DNA of 64,000 bases from contig MU404074.1 in the NCBI GenBank assembly GCA_022695795.1, positions 434,001-498,000 of the forward strand, written 5' to 3'. The DNA comes from Biscogniauxia marginata (taxonomy: Eukaryota > Ascomycota > Sordariomycetes > Xylariales > Xylariaceae). The translations under genes were made by a program, and so were the position numbers. Of the stretch, positions 12,596 to 24,000 are shown piece after piece. The notes beneath the pieces are model-generated. The model did no database searches, was not told where the DNA came from, and saw only the letters and a list, made by a program, of their open reading frames with translations. How positions within the stretch are numbered: position 1 is the first letter of the stretch; each line of letters starts with the position of its first letter.

Positions 12596-13856
12596 TGTTG
12601 TTCCCAGGATATATGAAGGAAAGAAGGATTTAGGATGAAACTAAAGGCTAATATAGGTGTTTTATTTATTCATATGCTATATTATATGATGAATCTATGC
12701 ATTTATTTTCTTCCCTTTCTTGGAGATCTGTTCTATCCGGAAGTCACTAGCCATTTTCAGTTGTATAAGAAAGTAATAAACATACCTGTGTATCAACTCC
12801 GTGGTATTGGGTCATGTTTACTGCTGACTACGGCTATTTTCGCTTTTTCATTGATAACCACTACACCCCTTCGGTCTTTCCAATTCTCCTAAGAATCTTG
12901 TCTCCAGCCTTTCCATCGATTCTAAGATTAACATGGAAAAATTATTATTAATGACATTGACAGGTGCAGTATGTCTTGTCTGTTTTCAATCATCTTCACT
13001 ATCTATTGAAGAGTCTGCGACTTTTCATATTGTCCTACGATATCACGAAGTTGAGTTTCTTGGGAGAAATCACCAACTTTGATCTCTTTTGACCTTCTTG
13101 TCTTTATAATATTGTTGTGATACCTGTATGTGGTGCAGATACTTCGTCTACGCTTCTCAATTCTTATGTCGGGGGAAATAAATCCCGCAGGAAGAAGGAT
13201 GCGCTTACGAGGTAGATTATACCTTACAAATTCATGTAATGCAAACTATTATTTAGTAAAGCTTGCCCGCTTTTGGAGAATTGGGCGAACTTTCATACGT
13301 GTAGTACCTGACTTATGGTATTGAATAAAGGAAAGTCTCTAGTGACGACATCTCTAACCCTATTCTTATTAGCCACTATTACAGAGGAAGGGAGATGGAG
13401 GTCCTATTAACTCTCCAATAGCACAAACCAAGATGAAATCCCATCCCACAATCAAGTGTCACCATAATCAATTGTCTTTCTTCGTCCTAACTTTTACCCG
13501 TGGCAACTGGCTTAATAAATTAGCTTAATAATACCCATTGAATCGATCATAGTATCCACACGATTATATTGGGTACAGTTGTCTATGCAGTCTTCATAAA
13601 AAGGCTAGACATTAGACATTATAACTAACATATGGCTTCCCAATAGTCTATAATGTCCCTCCGCCCAACAGGCCCAGCTCTTGTAGACTTCCAGAATACA
13701 TTGCGAATAAGTTATTATCACCTGTTCACGTCCTCATATACGAAACCGAGAAATCCTAAAGTGGGCTTTTTCTTCCGAGGCAAAGGACTAATCGCTACTT
13801 ACTCCTTTAACCCATCACCAACTCGGTTTCATGCACTTCGATCATCTCAATTCGAA
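12596..13856. other. Intergenic between the hydrolase and the reductase
   Basis: 1.26 kb without a convincing gene. An 85-codon open frame at 12635-12892 is hydrophobic but has no domain and an AT-biased composition. The reading frame of the downstream reductase is open upstream to 13653, but those 68 codons do not resemble the family N-terminus and are best read as 5' untranslated sequence. Confidence 0.6.
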
Positions 13857-14906
13857 ATGACGTCCACCATGAAAGCGCTTGTTACTAAAGAGGGTCACGC
13901 GGCCTCCATCCAGGAGACCGAGATCCCTAGACCAGGCGAGGGCGAGATCCTCGTCAAAGTCAACTACGTCGCACAAAATCCTACGGATTGGAAGGCCGTG
14001 GCAGCTTCGCCACCAGGCCGTATCGTCGGCTGTGATTTTGCAGGAGTCATCGCCGACGAGAACGCTTCACATTGGGTCAAGGGCCAAAGAGTTGCTGGCT
14101 TTGTCCAAGGCACTTCGACCAAGCCTCTCCGTGGTGTTTTCGCCGAGTATGCTATTATAGAGAGCAGCCTCGTATATCCAATCCCAGATGGTATCACTGA
14201 TCAGCAGGCAGTTGTCATCCCACTGGCATTTGCCACAGCTGCTCAAGCGATGTTCCAGCGTTTGAAGTTGCCTGAGCCAGCCAAGCCAGCTAAAAATCCC
14301 TTCCCCTTCCTCGTGAACGGCGGGACATCCTCAGTCGGACAGTATGCTATCCAGTTGGGTAAACTAGCTGGTCTCTTCGTTGTCGCCACCGGGTCCAAGA
14401 AGAACCACGATTTACTCAAGTTTCTGGGAGCTGATGCAACAGTCGACTACAATGACTCGGATTGGGTAGAGCAGATCAGCAAGGTCACCCATGACGGCTT
14501 GGGGTATGCTTTGGATTGCATCTCGGAGAAAGGCACTGTACAATCGATCGCTAAAACCCTGTCCCCGACTAAGGGCGGTCACATCATGACACTGCTACCC
14601 GTAGCCGGGATTCGGGACTCGGGGGAGATCGAAAATAAGAAGGTGAAGCTAGAAAGCACCCTTGTCTATACTGTTTTCGAGAGACCTTTGCAGTACGGCG
14701 CGTTTGACAACATTGGCGGTGCAACTCCCGAAGACAAAGCGTTCTGGGAAAAGTACCTGAGCCTATTACCCGACCTGTTGAGCAGTGGCAAGATCAAGCC
14801 GAACATATTTCGCGAGCGAGGGTCTATTAATGACATTCTGAGGGGTTTCAAGGAGCATGAGGAAGGAAAAGTTAGTGCTGAGAAGCTTGTATACAGTATT
14901 GCTTGA
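13857..14906 (+). CDS. Medium-chain dehydrogenase/reductase, trans-acting enoyl reductase-like (ToxD/LovC type)
   Basis: 349 residues, NADPH-dependent zinc-independent MDR family. The N-terminal GroES-like domain shows NPTDWKAVA and GCDFAGVI. The Rossmann NADPH loop is GGTSSVGQYAIQLGK near residues 155-170. A downstream GADATVDY strand precedes the C-terminal domain. I see no structural-zinc cysteine cluster, as expected for the fungal stand-alone enoyl reductases (LovC, ToxD) that reduce enoyl intermediates of a partner synthase. The chosen start, MTSTMKAL, fits the family N-terminus; an upstream in-frame Met at 13653 would add 68 unrelated residues. No introns. The neighbours suggest action on polyketide or acyl intermediates, but a general quinone/enone reductase role cannot be excluded. 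Confidence 0.85.
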   Translation: MTSTMKALVTKEGHAASIQETEIPRPGEGEILVKVNYVAQNPTDWKAVAASPPGRIVGCDFAGVIADENASHWVKGQRVAGFVQGTSTKPLRGVFAEYAIIESSLVYPIPDGITDQQAVVIPLAFATAAQAMFQRLKLPEPAKPAKNPFPFLVNGGTSSVGQYAIQLGKLAGLFVVATGSKKNHDLLKFLGADATVDYNDSDWVEQISKVTHDGLGYALDCISEKGTVQSIAKTLSPTKGGHIMTLLPVAGIRDSGEIENKKVKLESTLVYTVFERPLQYGAFDNIGGATPEDKAFWEKYLSLLPDLLSSGKIKPNIFRERGSINDILRGFKEHEEGKVSAEKLVYSIA

Positions 14907-17900
14907 GTATGCCTCGAATATGGCCGGACACCTTCATTGCGTATAGGACTAACATCAAAGATGGTGGCTGATACGAAGATACAAGATTCTATTCCGAACT
15001 AAGGGATCTTGAGTGCAGCCGTTCCACAAGTCTTGCATGAATCATTGCAAGGCTCAATTATCTTGAAGTATCAATTGTGTATATTCTTGAAGAAGGGAAT
15101 CTCCAAGAGAAACTCTTGGAGATTACGTGCTATATAGGTACTGTCTGTGACGTAATCATATCGTCACAATCATCCATTGCTGCTCCTAGCTTCACTGATC
15201 CATTTTACAGTTGGTTTTTGGTGACATGATTTCATTTCTCTTCACCAGTAGTGCTACAGGTAGATCCAAACCATATATAGTACCCCATGAGTACTTCACC
15301 CTTCGAGAAAAGGATATCATTAAAGGCCATAGCTTGCGAAAAGAGGGCATTATATATTCTATTCCCCTCTGTTCCATGCAAACACAACTGCGTTAACCAC
15401 TATTCACGCTACTCTAATGAGAACATCTGTAGGTCTTTTAGCTCGGTTCAATGCCAGCAGATTTTAAGACGAAATCCGGTCTACAAATTCTACCGTTTGC
15501 GATTTCAGGGGTGCAATTCTGACAATGGCCTACAAGCCACCGGCTAGCCCTCACGATCGCTATCACAAAGTCCACCGAGTTTGGGGTGCCGTGATACCCC
15601 TATTCTTCCGAAATTACGATAGAAGGTTTGGCTGTCCGTTGATTACATTGCATGACAGTATTACAGCCGCTTACTAATCCTCCAGCAAGTAGGCTCACCT
15701 CTTGGCTCATGTGGAAGGCTGAGACTAGGGCACTATCCATGTATTGCTGACGAATGGGATGAAGTATCTCCAAACACACCAGACAACATCCCAACTCATT
15801 ATCCCAAGGATACTTTAATGATCCTGTTGTTTTGGGTGCATACTAGAGATATTGCCAAGATCGACGAACCGAGCACGGCTTAAAAACGTCGTCAATCGCT
15901 GTAGAGTGAACGTCAACCCGTCAAGGGTCGAGAAAAAGTTCCTTCAGCACCTAGTCGTCAAAGCAGCTGCTACGTACAGAATTCCGTCTCAAAATGGTAC
16001 AGGAACCAAAAAATAGTCAAGGTGGTCATCCAGATGCGGCCCGGTACAATGAATCAGGAGAGTTTGTGGAACTGGGCGGTTGACCATACGACCCTGTCTC
16101 ATGTGTCCATTGTCATTAAATCTGTGACCCATATTCGAAGGACAACAGCATCAAAGATAGAGCAGCATTGCCTGAGTGGCGTCGGCGGGGGTACAGCTCG
16201 ATATGCGTTCTAGAGTAGTTGTAGGTATGACAACAGCCAAGTAGCCCGCGTACTAACGACATGTTCATGACGCGGCCCCTGTCGCCAGAGGGAATCAAAC
16301 CTTGCGGCAACATCCGTGTAACAACACACTAACAGCCTAAACAGATGGGCTTGCCCATTGCCCATGGTGGTATCTCACAAATCCTCTGATGTATTGTGTA
16401 AATTTTCTTTTTGGAGCGGGAGGTTGGCATGCTTCGATGGAGCTTCCTGCGTTGTTGGTAGGACTTCGGTCCAAAAGTGAGCTGATGTCATCATATCAAG
16501 GAGAGAAATTTGATTCCACACCATCTTTCAATGTTTCCTTGGCGGAGGGCCGTACGCAATTTCTCTTCACGATAGTGGTCCCAATTACGTCGGCCTAGAG
16601 AATATGGCTTGTTAATATTTCTTTCCCATAATTGTCCCAAGTCTGGTAATAGCATGTATTATACCTCGGGATCTCGTAATTTGTGTTTTTATCCTCCAGT
16701 GAGGTGGCGTCGTTGACTTTAGCCGGAAGGCAGGACGGTTCATGAAAGTCCACGTGAGCAGTATCGGTAAACAATTCGGTCAAGTAAAAACCTTTTGACA
16801 TGGTATACATATATACTTATTCGTTGTCATTCAGTCTGAAAATGCTAGACTGAGAGGGCCCACCTCCGCAGCGTCGTCACACCGGTGACAGATTGGTTGC
16901 AGGTAATCAGACCATCTGTTGATCAAGACATCCAGGCCACGATGATCTCTTCCTTCCTGTGTCGACCCAGCATCTGGGCTGAAGAAGGCTGCTTATCCAC
17001 CATTGACTGGACGTGGAGACCACGAATAACTACTAGCATCACGATCGATGCTTCATAGGCAGTCCGGTATTTGATTCTTGGCATCACTGCAGGTTTGGTT
17101 AAATTGAAACAACGCCAAGTCGGCATATCGATATAGACAATTTATCTTCCCATATTTTATCCTCTACTTGACGCTCGAGCAATGTAGGATGTTGACATCT
17201 TCACCCCAGTTGTCGTTTTAACTGCGGCGACCCATCGCAGTTGCTAAATATGACTTAGCACTTCGAGAAACCTTCAGTTCTTCCCGTTTGAGATGGGGGC
17301 GCCACGTTACACCCATGAAATAAGAGGACGTTATCGCGCCATCGACAGTGTTAGGAAGCTGGGGAGATTTCTTACTTCGATGCCGCTTAACCAACATCTT
17401 ATAACGCTGGAAATGAAACCGATTTGTCTTGGCGTCTTCCATCGAGGACTTAAGTGTCTTCTGGAGTGAAGATCCCAAGAATCTCCTGAGTGGTTCACCA
17501 CGTGGGGGTCCTCGTTAAGCGAGTTTGCATGTGGATTTGGCTTCTCCGCATAGCGTCGCATCATGCGGGTAGTATCTAGATAGGGGTAGGGACAGTAGGG
17601 ATAGCATGTCGCAGTAAGCAACGTAGACCTCGAAAGCGAGACCAATGGGTCCTGACTACTCTGCGTGGCAAATCTGAGTTTTGGGCATCGCGTTACCCAC
17701 AGGGTTGCGAATGAGTGTAGCAACTCGGTAGAAGTGTTCCGGTTGGGCAGGTAACCGGCGTTGATATGTCCAGAAGTGGTGTGACCGGCATTTGTCTCTA
17801 TCATATTAATCGCCCTTGGATTTGACGTATGTGGCTTTGGTGTTGGAGAAGCCATCTCGAACGGTCAGAGCCACATCAACTGAAGGAAGCAACCCGGTTC

Positions 17901-19872
17901 CGAGATGTTCTCAGAGCATATGTATGCCCTCCTACATATACTAATCTATGTCGGCCCGGTACTTATATATACTAAATGTTCTATCAGCTTGCTATCTTGT
18001 AAAGATTCAAGAAATAGGTTTATTTAGAGCTAAAGAAAGTGATATATTTTCACCCAGGGTTTGGCACAAGTTGGGAGAAGGTTGGAAATAGTCAATATGA
18101 TGTGACTTATGAGATGGATATCATGAATACATTAACCATTTGTGGTTATCCTCGGTAATTTCAGCCACATTTCGTCAAGACGCTGACAGATTGTTTTTCT
18201 CTTTAGCTTTTTCACCTTCTTAATAGATGAATTACTATTATTTCGGGATAGGATTGACAAGAGAGGTGTACCGAGTAGCCGAATCGCACAGAACTTGGGA
18301 CCACATATAATTCATCGCATACAGTATGATGCAAGCGTAGGGTAATACTCGGTAGATTTGCAATGTTGCTATTGACACTCTTCGACTGTCGGGTGGGGAT
18401 GTGACATGCAGTGTGGATGGAAAGGGGTTAAGAGTAGACGTCGCGAAGGCTTCGAGAAGTTCAATGTGCATTAGTCCGTGGGCACCATGTAGCTAGAAAG
18501 ATAAGCATCGGGGGATTTCTGCCGTGTAGGAGCCTATAATGTGGAGGGCACGCCTGTTAGTATGATATACTCTAGGGAGGTTACAGTGCAGCATAACCTT
18601 ACTCCAGATTTACCGAACTAGCCACAAGTTCGGATCGCCGGGCTCGTCTAAGTCAAAAAGGCTTGATAAGATCTGGGCGACGGATCTTTGGCCACATCTT
18701 GCTAAAGGCCCAGTATATGTTGTTCATATTACCCACTGGTGTCGTGACATCCGAATTAGCCAAGGCGCGAAGAAATCTTGTTTGGGGGGCGGACTACGGT
18801 GGGGGAGTTGTGTTTCCAGGACTAGAGCTCCAACCACTTATAGCTCAGAGGTGATGAGCGAGATAACCTCAGATAGGAAGTTCACATATCGACGTGTTAG
18901 TGCCAAGCAACAACGTCTGTTACCAGTTACCACAACTGGTCTCTGCATCATGATAAGGACCCCTAGTTTCTGCAGGTTTCCGGCTAGAATAGTCCAGTAT
19001 CTTGATTCTCGTGTTGGGTGACTGTTACTCAGCCTATAAAGAAACGATAAGGGGCAAGCTTGGGAAGCTTAGTTCATTAATATGGGGCGTTATCCGTTAC
19101 GCCAAGCAGTCGGGATTGACTTGCCAGGGCCTTTGGATCTCTGTGCACAGATGGATCTCCGGCCTAGAATTCGTGATCGGCACGGTGAGATGCAGTAGTC
19201 CCGGATATCTTACAAGGGTCATATTCATAATTAAGCATTTATAGAATTCCAAATCGTATTCTGGGTTAGTCTAGCTTAATTCCCACCCAACGTCGACCGT
19301 TGTATAGCGCGTACGCGCACTATTCCGCCATCGAAAGTCTTGGGGCCACGAGGTCGTTACCAGTTTCTCCTGCGAAACCAATACCCAGAAGAGTAACGCC
19401 AATTCTATTCTGAGTCTCGACCACATAAACGAAGGGCTCAGCCTTCTGCTAAAGTCCCCCACAGAATCAAGTTCGTGGTACTCGAAGCTTGTTCTGCGGG
19501 TTGCAATACTACTCTAGGGCGTATCAGTCCTTGAAAGTGGCAGATCACCGTTCCTAGGGTTAATAAGGCTAAGGACACGACAGGTTGACAGCTGTGAGCC
19601 TACATATGCTTATCATCGGGTTAATACCGGACCGAAGTGAACAATAACGTAGCAAGATGTCATTCAGCAGAGCTAAGCTCGGTTGATTTGCTGGCCTCCA
19701 TTTGTTGGCGATGGGATATATTGTACGAGAAATATCTGGTTTCTAACTGGGGATACATAGCCAAGCCGTAGCATAATGTTAGAAAACATACAGGTAGCAA
19801 CAACCCAAGTGAGCCCTATCTCAAAGAGGATTCCGAGCCGTCTCAAAGCCACGGCCTTTAAGGGAGCATTAA
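14907..19872. other. 5-kb intergenic region, no gene recognised
   Basis: Moderate base composition, not RIP-like. All open stretches are short and unrelated to known families. The longest is 174 codons on the minus strand (17331-17855, MASPTPKP...), with no domain, no heptads and no plausible intron continuation. This may be decayed former gene sequence. No tRNA, LTR or tandem repeat seen. Confidence 0.5.
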
Positions 19873-21029
19873 TCAATTATCACCGACTTCTGCACCGTGC
19901 TTAAGAAGAAGTGCCACTATATCCGTGTGTCCACTGATAATGGCACGTTGAAGAGGGGTATATCCGGCGCTGTCGCGCACATTAACTGAAATCTGGCATG
20001 AACGTAGAAGAATTCGTAGAGTATCTATGTGACCTCCTGCAACAGCGAGATGCAGGATGGGCGCATTGGCATCGGGAAGAGAACGTGGTGCCCCATTTAA
20101 GGGACTGTTGGGACTGACATCCGGGTTTGAGAGCGCACGCTGACTTCTGGACTTGACCTTCGAAGATGCTGACTTCCATAAAGTCGGGCTCTCAGTATTC
20201 GGTGGTGATGGATATTGAAATTCTTCGGGATGTGTGTGAAGACCGAAGGCTGGCTGAAATTGTCCCTGGGTTTCTGAATCAGTGGGCATGGTGCTCGCGA
20301 CCGATTGGAGTTCTATCCCAGATCCTTGAACATGCCTCCAAGAAGGATAGGACCTATGGCCTGCGATCCTTGCGACATCGGGACTGCTGATGCTTCGCGA
20401 TAAGTTTGGTCGAACGTCCCCGCCTTGGGTTGTGGATAGTTTTGTTAAAGAGCTAGTTGGTGTCTTGAAAGCTCCTTGGGTCGGAGTGTAAAAATTGCAT
20501 GCATATGTTGGAGTAGATTCATCGAAGGGAAGTGGAGGATCAATTTCTCCTGCGGAGCTTGAGCCGGCCATAGAGCTGTCTGACCCTGTCGATTCAGGCC
20601 ATCCTGTATAGTAACTCGTCGGCCATTGAGAATCCTCTATAATTGGAGACGAAAGTTCGAAATCTTGTGGTGAGAGCGCTCGAGGCGTCCCGTTCTCCGG
20701 TGAAGACGTTGAGGGACTAGCTTGCCTGCTGCTAGTACTATCAGGTCCCTCTTGTAGCCGTTTGATTTGGTCTCTAAGTTTCTCGACCTCGTTCTTTTGA
20801 TCACGCATTTTGCGTCCTAATGAGGTATTAGTGTATGATCACAGTAGCGGACCCAGGTGTACTTACGGTAAGCTCTCTGGGCTAATCGGTTTTGTATTCT
20901 TCTCCGTTCTATAGGATCCGACATGTTACTCAAGTCTTCATCAGGCTTCATCATATTGGCATATAAGGTATTCCGTAACCTCTCAGGCCTCCCCGGTGTA
21001 GGCGTGCTTGCACCGGCCATGACAGCCAT
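19873..21029 (-). CDS. bZIP transcription factor with C-terminal ankyrin repeats (bANK, ToxE-like)
   Basis: Two exons (20867-21029 and 19873-20816) joined over a 50-bp GTAAGT...TTAG intron (20817-20866) give 368 residues. The intron splits the basic region, which reads RRRIQNRLAQRAYRRK across the junction; it contains N47-x7-R55, the bZIP DNA-contact signature. A short coiled coil follows (KNEVEKLRDQIKRLQ), then a long Ser/Pro/Thr-rich middle. The last about 64 residues are two ankyrin repeats (HLAVAGGHIDTLRILL and TPLQRAIISGHTDIVALLL). This architecture matches the bANK regulators of cyclic-peptide clusters (ToxE of HC-toxin, the apicidin regulator). Those carry about four repeats, so this one may be short at the C-terminus. 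Nuclear; probable pathway-specific activator of some neighbouring genes, by analogy. Confidence 0.9.
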
Positions 21030-24000
21030 TGTATGTGGAGATTGTGGTTGAGACGTATCAATGGGTATGGAGTTATATAAATATAAGTGAATGCTTCTTG
21101 GTAGTCTGCCTCCCTCTCAAAGAATGGAAAAGTTGAAGGGTATGGCAAGTCCCCGGAGATAAATACTGGGACATCAGACGTAATGCTAACAATACACATC
21201 TGATTGCGCCACATAGAAGTCAAATCGCAGTTCCTGCAGGTGGACAGGCAGAAGGTTGCAGGGATGGGCACGAATATGGCTGCTCCTGTCGCCAAGAATA
21301 TGCATGGGACCCAACTCGGCTCCGAGTCCCTGAACCACTAAGTAGTGACAAGTGAGGCGTAGGAGGGGAGGCTCCTATGCTATGCGTGGACGGAGACTAG
21401 GATCAAGACAGCCAATGAATACGAAGCACAGCTGTTCAAAATGCTACTTTTTGCAAGTCGTTAATAGTAGACTGTATTGCCACAGACCTCAGTGTTCGTT
21501 TGTCATGTTGTCTTTGGTGCCCCTGTTGGCTATGTGCCATCCAGCATTCACGGAATTCATGCACCTGCTCTCTAGGCCCTATCATTGATACAAAGATCAC
21601 CATTATCACAAGGGAGCCACCTGCGTATCTTGCTCTTGTGTAGTAAGGCCTATAGCGAGAGATAGATGAGAAAGCGGGGGGTTAAAAGCTAACGATGCTT
21701 GGAAATCATGTATGCAGTCATAGACTCAACAGCTCACTCTTATATTTATTGTCATATGCTAGAATATAGTTTATCTGGATTCCCTGGAGCGATCCCTTGC
21801 TATTGCACAACTAGTCCAGGATTGTGATCCATGCCGGCGAAAAAAATTCTACTTATTCAGTTATGGGTTTGAAACTTTGTGAATAGAAGTATCGAGGATG
21901 TTTAAATTCTGATAATTTTATTAATTTGAATTATTGTCTACCTTTTTTTGTGGAAACATCGGAGAAAGTCTCCAGCTAGATCCTGTAATTATAACAGCAT
22001 ACCGGAATAGTAACAATTCCCGGTTCCCCCCTTATTAAGCGTCGTCAAGTATACTCGCAAATTTTGGCTTGGTCTGACGCGAATAAAAAGAAAGACCCTG
22101 GCTTAGTCCAGAGTACAGCTGAAGGAAGCTTGCTCTGACAGTTAACTCGTCGCTCGCCTCTAAATTCTGACACAATTTCTGGGCTTAGCAATCCTTCGGT
22201 TCCTTCAACCCAGCCCATTCCACGTGCTCACTTGTCGGAGTTATCGCAATGAATTCACCGACTCTCCTTAAGATTTTCATCGTCTGATTCAGCAAATGGG
22301 AGCAGAGGCGGAGTAATGCAACCAAAATCTTTCAGGTTTACTACTGGTGAATCCCGGGGTTGGAAACTAACCACTGCTACGGTTAATTGGCCATTGAAAC
22401 TGGAGGTATTATACAACTAAGTGGTCGAGAAAGCATTCGTGGGGTTGGAAATGACTACTGCTGTGTTTCCCTGGTTTCGCTCGAGCTCGGATAACCCTTG
22501 AACGATGACGCGTCGGGCAAATTATCGCACCGCTGGTTTCCGGTTAGCTGCCGTGACATCGCTGATATGTAGCCAACAACACCAAAGATATGGTTCGTGA
22601 TGTCCTTATAATGCAACGCATACCTTCCATATGGGGTGTAAAGATCCTTAACTGCCGTGATGTCAAATACTCCGACTGTCGGTACTTGGGCACCTATCAT
22701 TAGCATGGCTGGGATGATCTTATAACTAACAGTCTCAAATAATAAACCAGTATGGATGTTGAGATCTTAACTGAGGGGAACAGCATAGAACGTAGGGTTG
22801 AATTTATATATCAAGTCATTACCCCAACATTTTGTACTGGAGTTGGGAGTTCCGAAACACAGCTAACGGCTTTATGCCTTGTTATCGACTTGCCTTGACT
22901 TAAGGGGATGCCCAAGGTATACAGCCATACGGAAGGATTTTAGAACCTGATAATGCAATATCTCCTTAAGTAGACGGTTATTGGACATCGCGAGTTTGAG
23001 CTCTGGTAGATATCCAGCGAGTAGCGAGCCACAAGAAAGCCCTCCGCAGATATTTTGCATCCTACCAGATCCCGTTTCATCGCATCTCTGTATACTTTTG
23101 GCGGAGTTGGGAATTGATCGTCTGTTTCAATATTAGCAAGGATGCCAAATTAAGATACGAAAACGCACAACTGTCGCAGTTCTTGTCGGTTTCTAAAGAT
23201 AGCACCAAGTCCATACTCGGTAATGTTTTGAAGATCCATCGTAACTGCACGAACCGTTTGAGCTCAGGGTGTTATTATCGCGTAAGTACCTTGCCCAAAT
23301 TGTTCACATTAAAACCCAGGAGCAGGATCAACGTAATACATTTTTGAAAAGAAGTGGTGGAGTATAACATGGAGTAGGTATAGATCCTTGCAAATAGTGT
23401 TACGCGTCCACAGGATGCCGGTTATTTTGGTGTTACATGCCGGGTGAAATCAGACAGGGTCACCTCCAAACAAGGCTGCGATAGCCTTCTAATCCAATCT
23501 CATAAAACTCCATAAGGAGGAAATAAACGCGAAAAGAAGAAATATATATCGATAGCAAATGATGCGCCACGGAGCTAAACGAGATAATAATAATAATAAA
23601 AGAGGGAGGAGGTGGAAGGGAAGTATATGGAAAACAGCGAAGATAATTCTATCAACACTTCTACAGGCATGTTCGTATACTACATAATTTCCGTTTTGTG
23701 CACAACTGTTTAGAAGCCGTGTCATAAAAATACGTTGAACTCGGATGTGGTAATAATATAGACTTGTTAAGGGTGACTTGAAAGCGGTAATAACTCATCA
23801 GTAAACGTTTTTGACAACAAAAAAACTGCAGAATCGCTCCTGCAGCCAAACATAACAAGTAACCGCCCTTACACCCAATACCCTTGTGATAGTCGTACAT
23901 TATGGCAACCAGAAAAGAGGGAGCGAATAGAGATTCACCCTCCCGTCGTACCAGTGAGCCGTGTCAACCAGATTTGGCTTGCCAGCCATTTGTCAAGCAT

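Noticed and set aside
12635..12892. 85-codon hydrophobic frame downstream of the SGNH hydrolase
   Set aside because: AT-driven hydrophobicity, no recognisable family, no supporting context.
13653..13856. N-terminal extension of the enoyl reductase
   Set aside because: The frame is open, but the 68 residues do not match MDR N-termini; the family-like start is at 13857.
17331..17855. 174-codon minus-strand open frame (MASPTPKPHTSN...)
   Set aside because: No domain, no plausible intron continuation, and a competing open frame overlaps it (17218-17478). Length alone does not support a gene.
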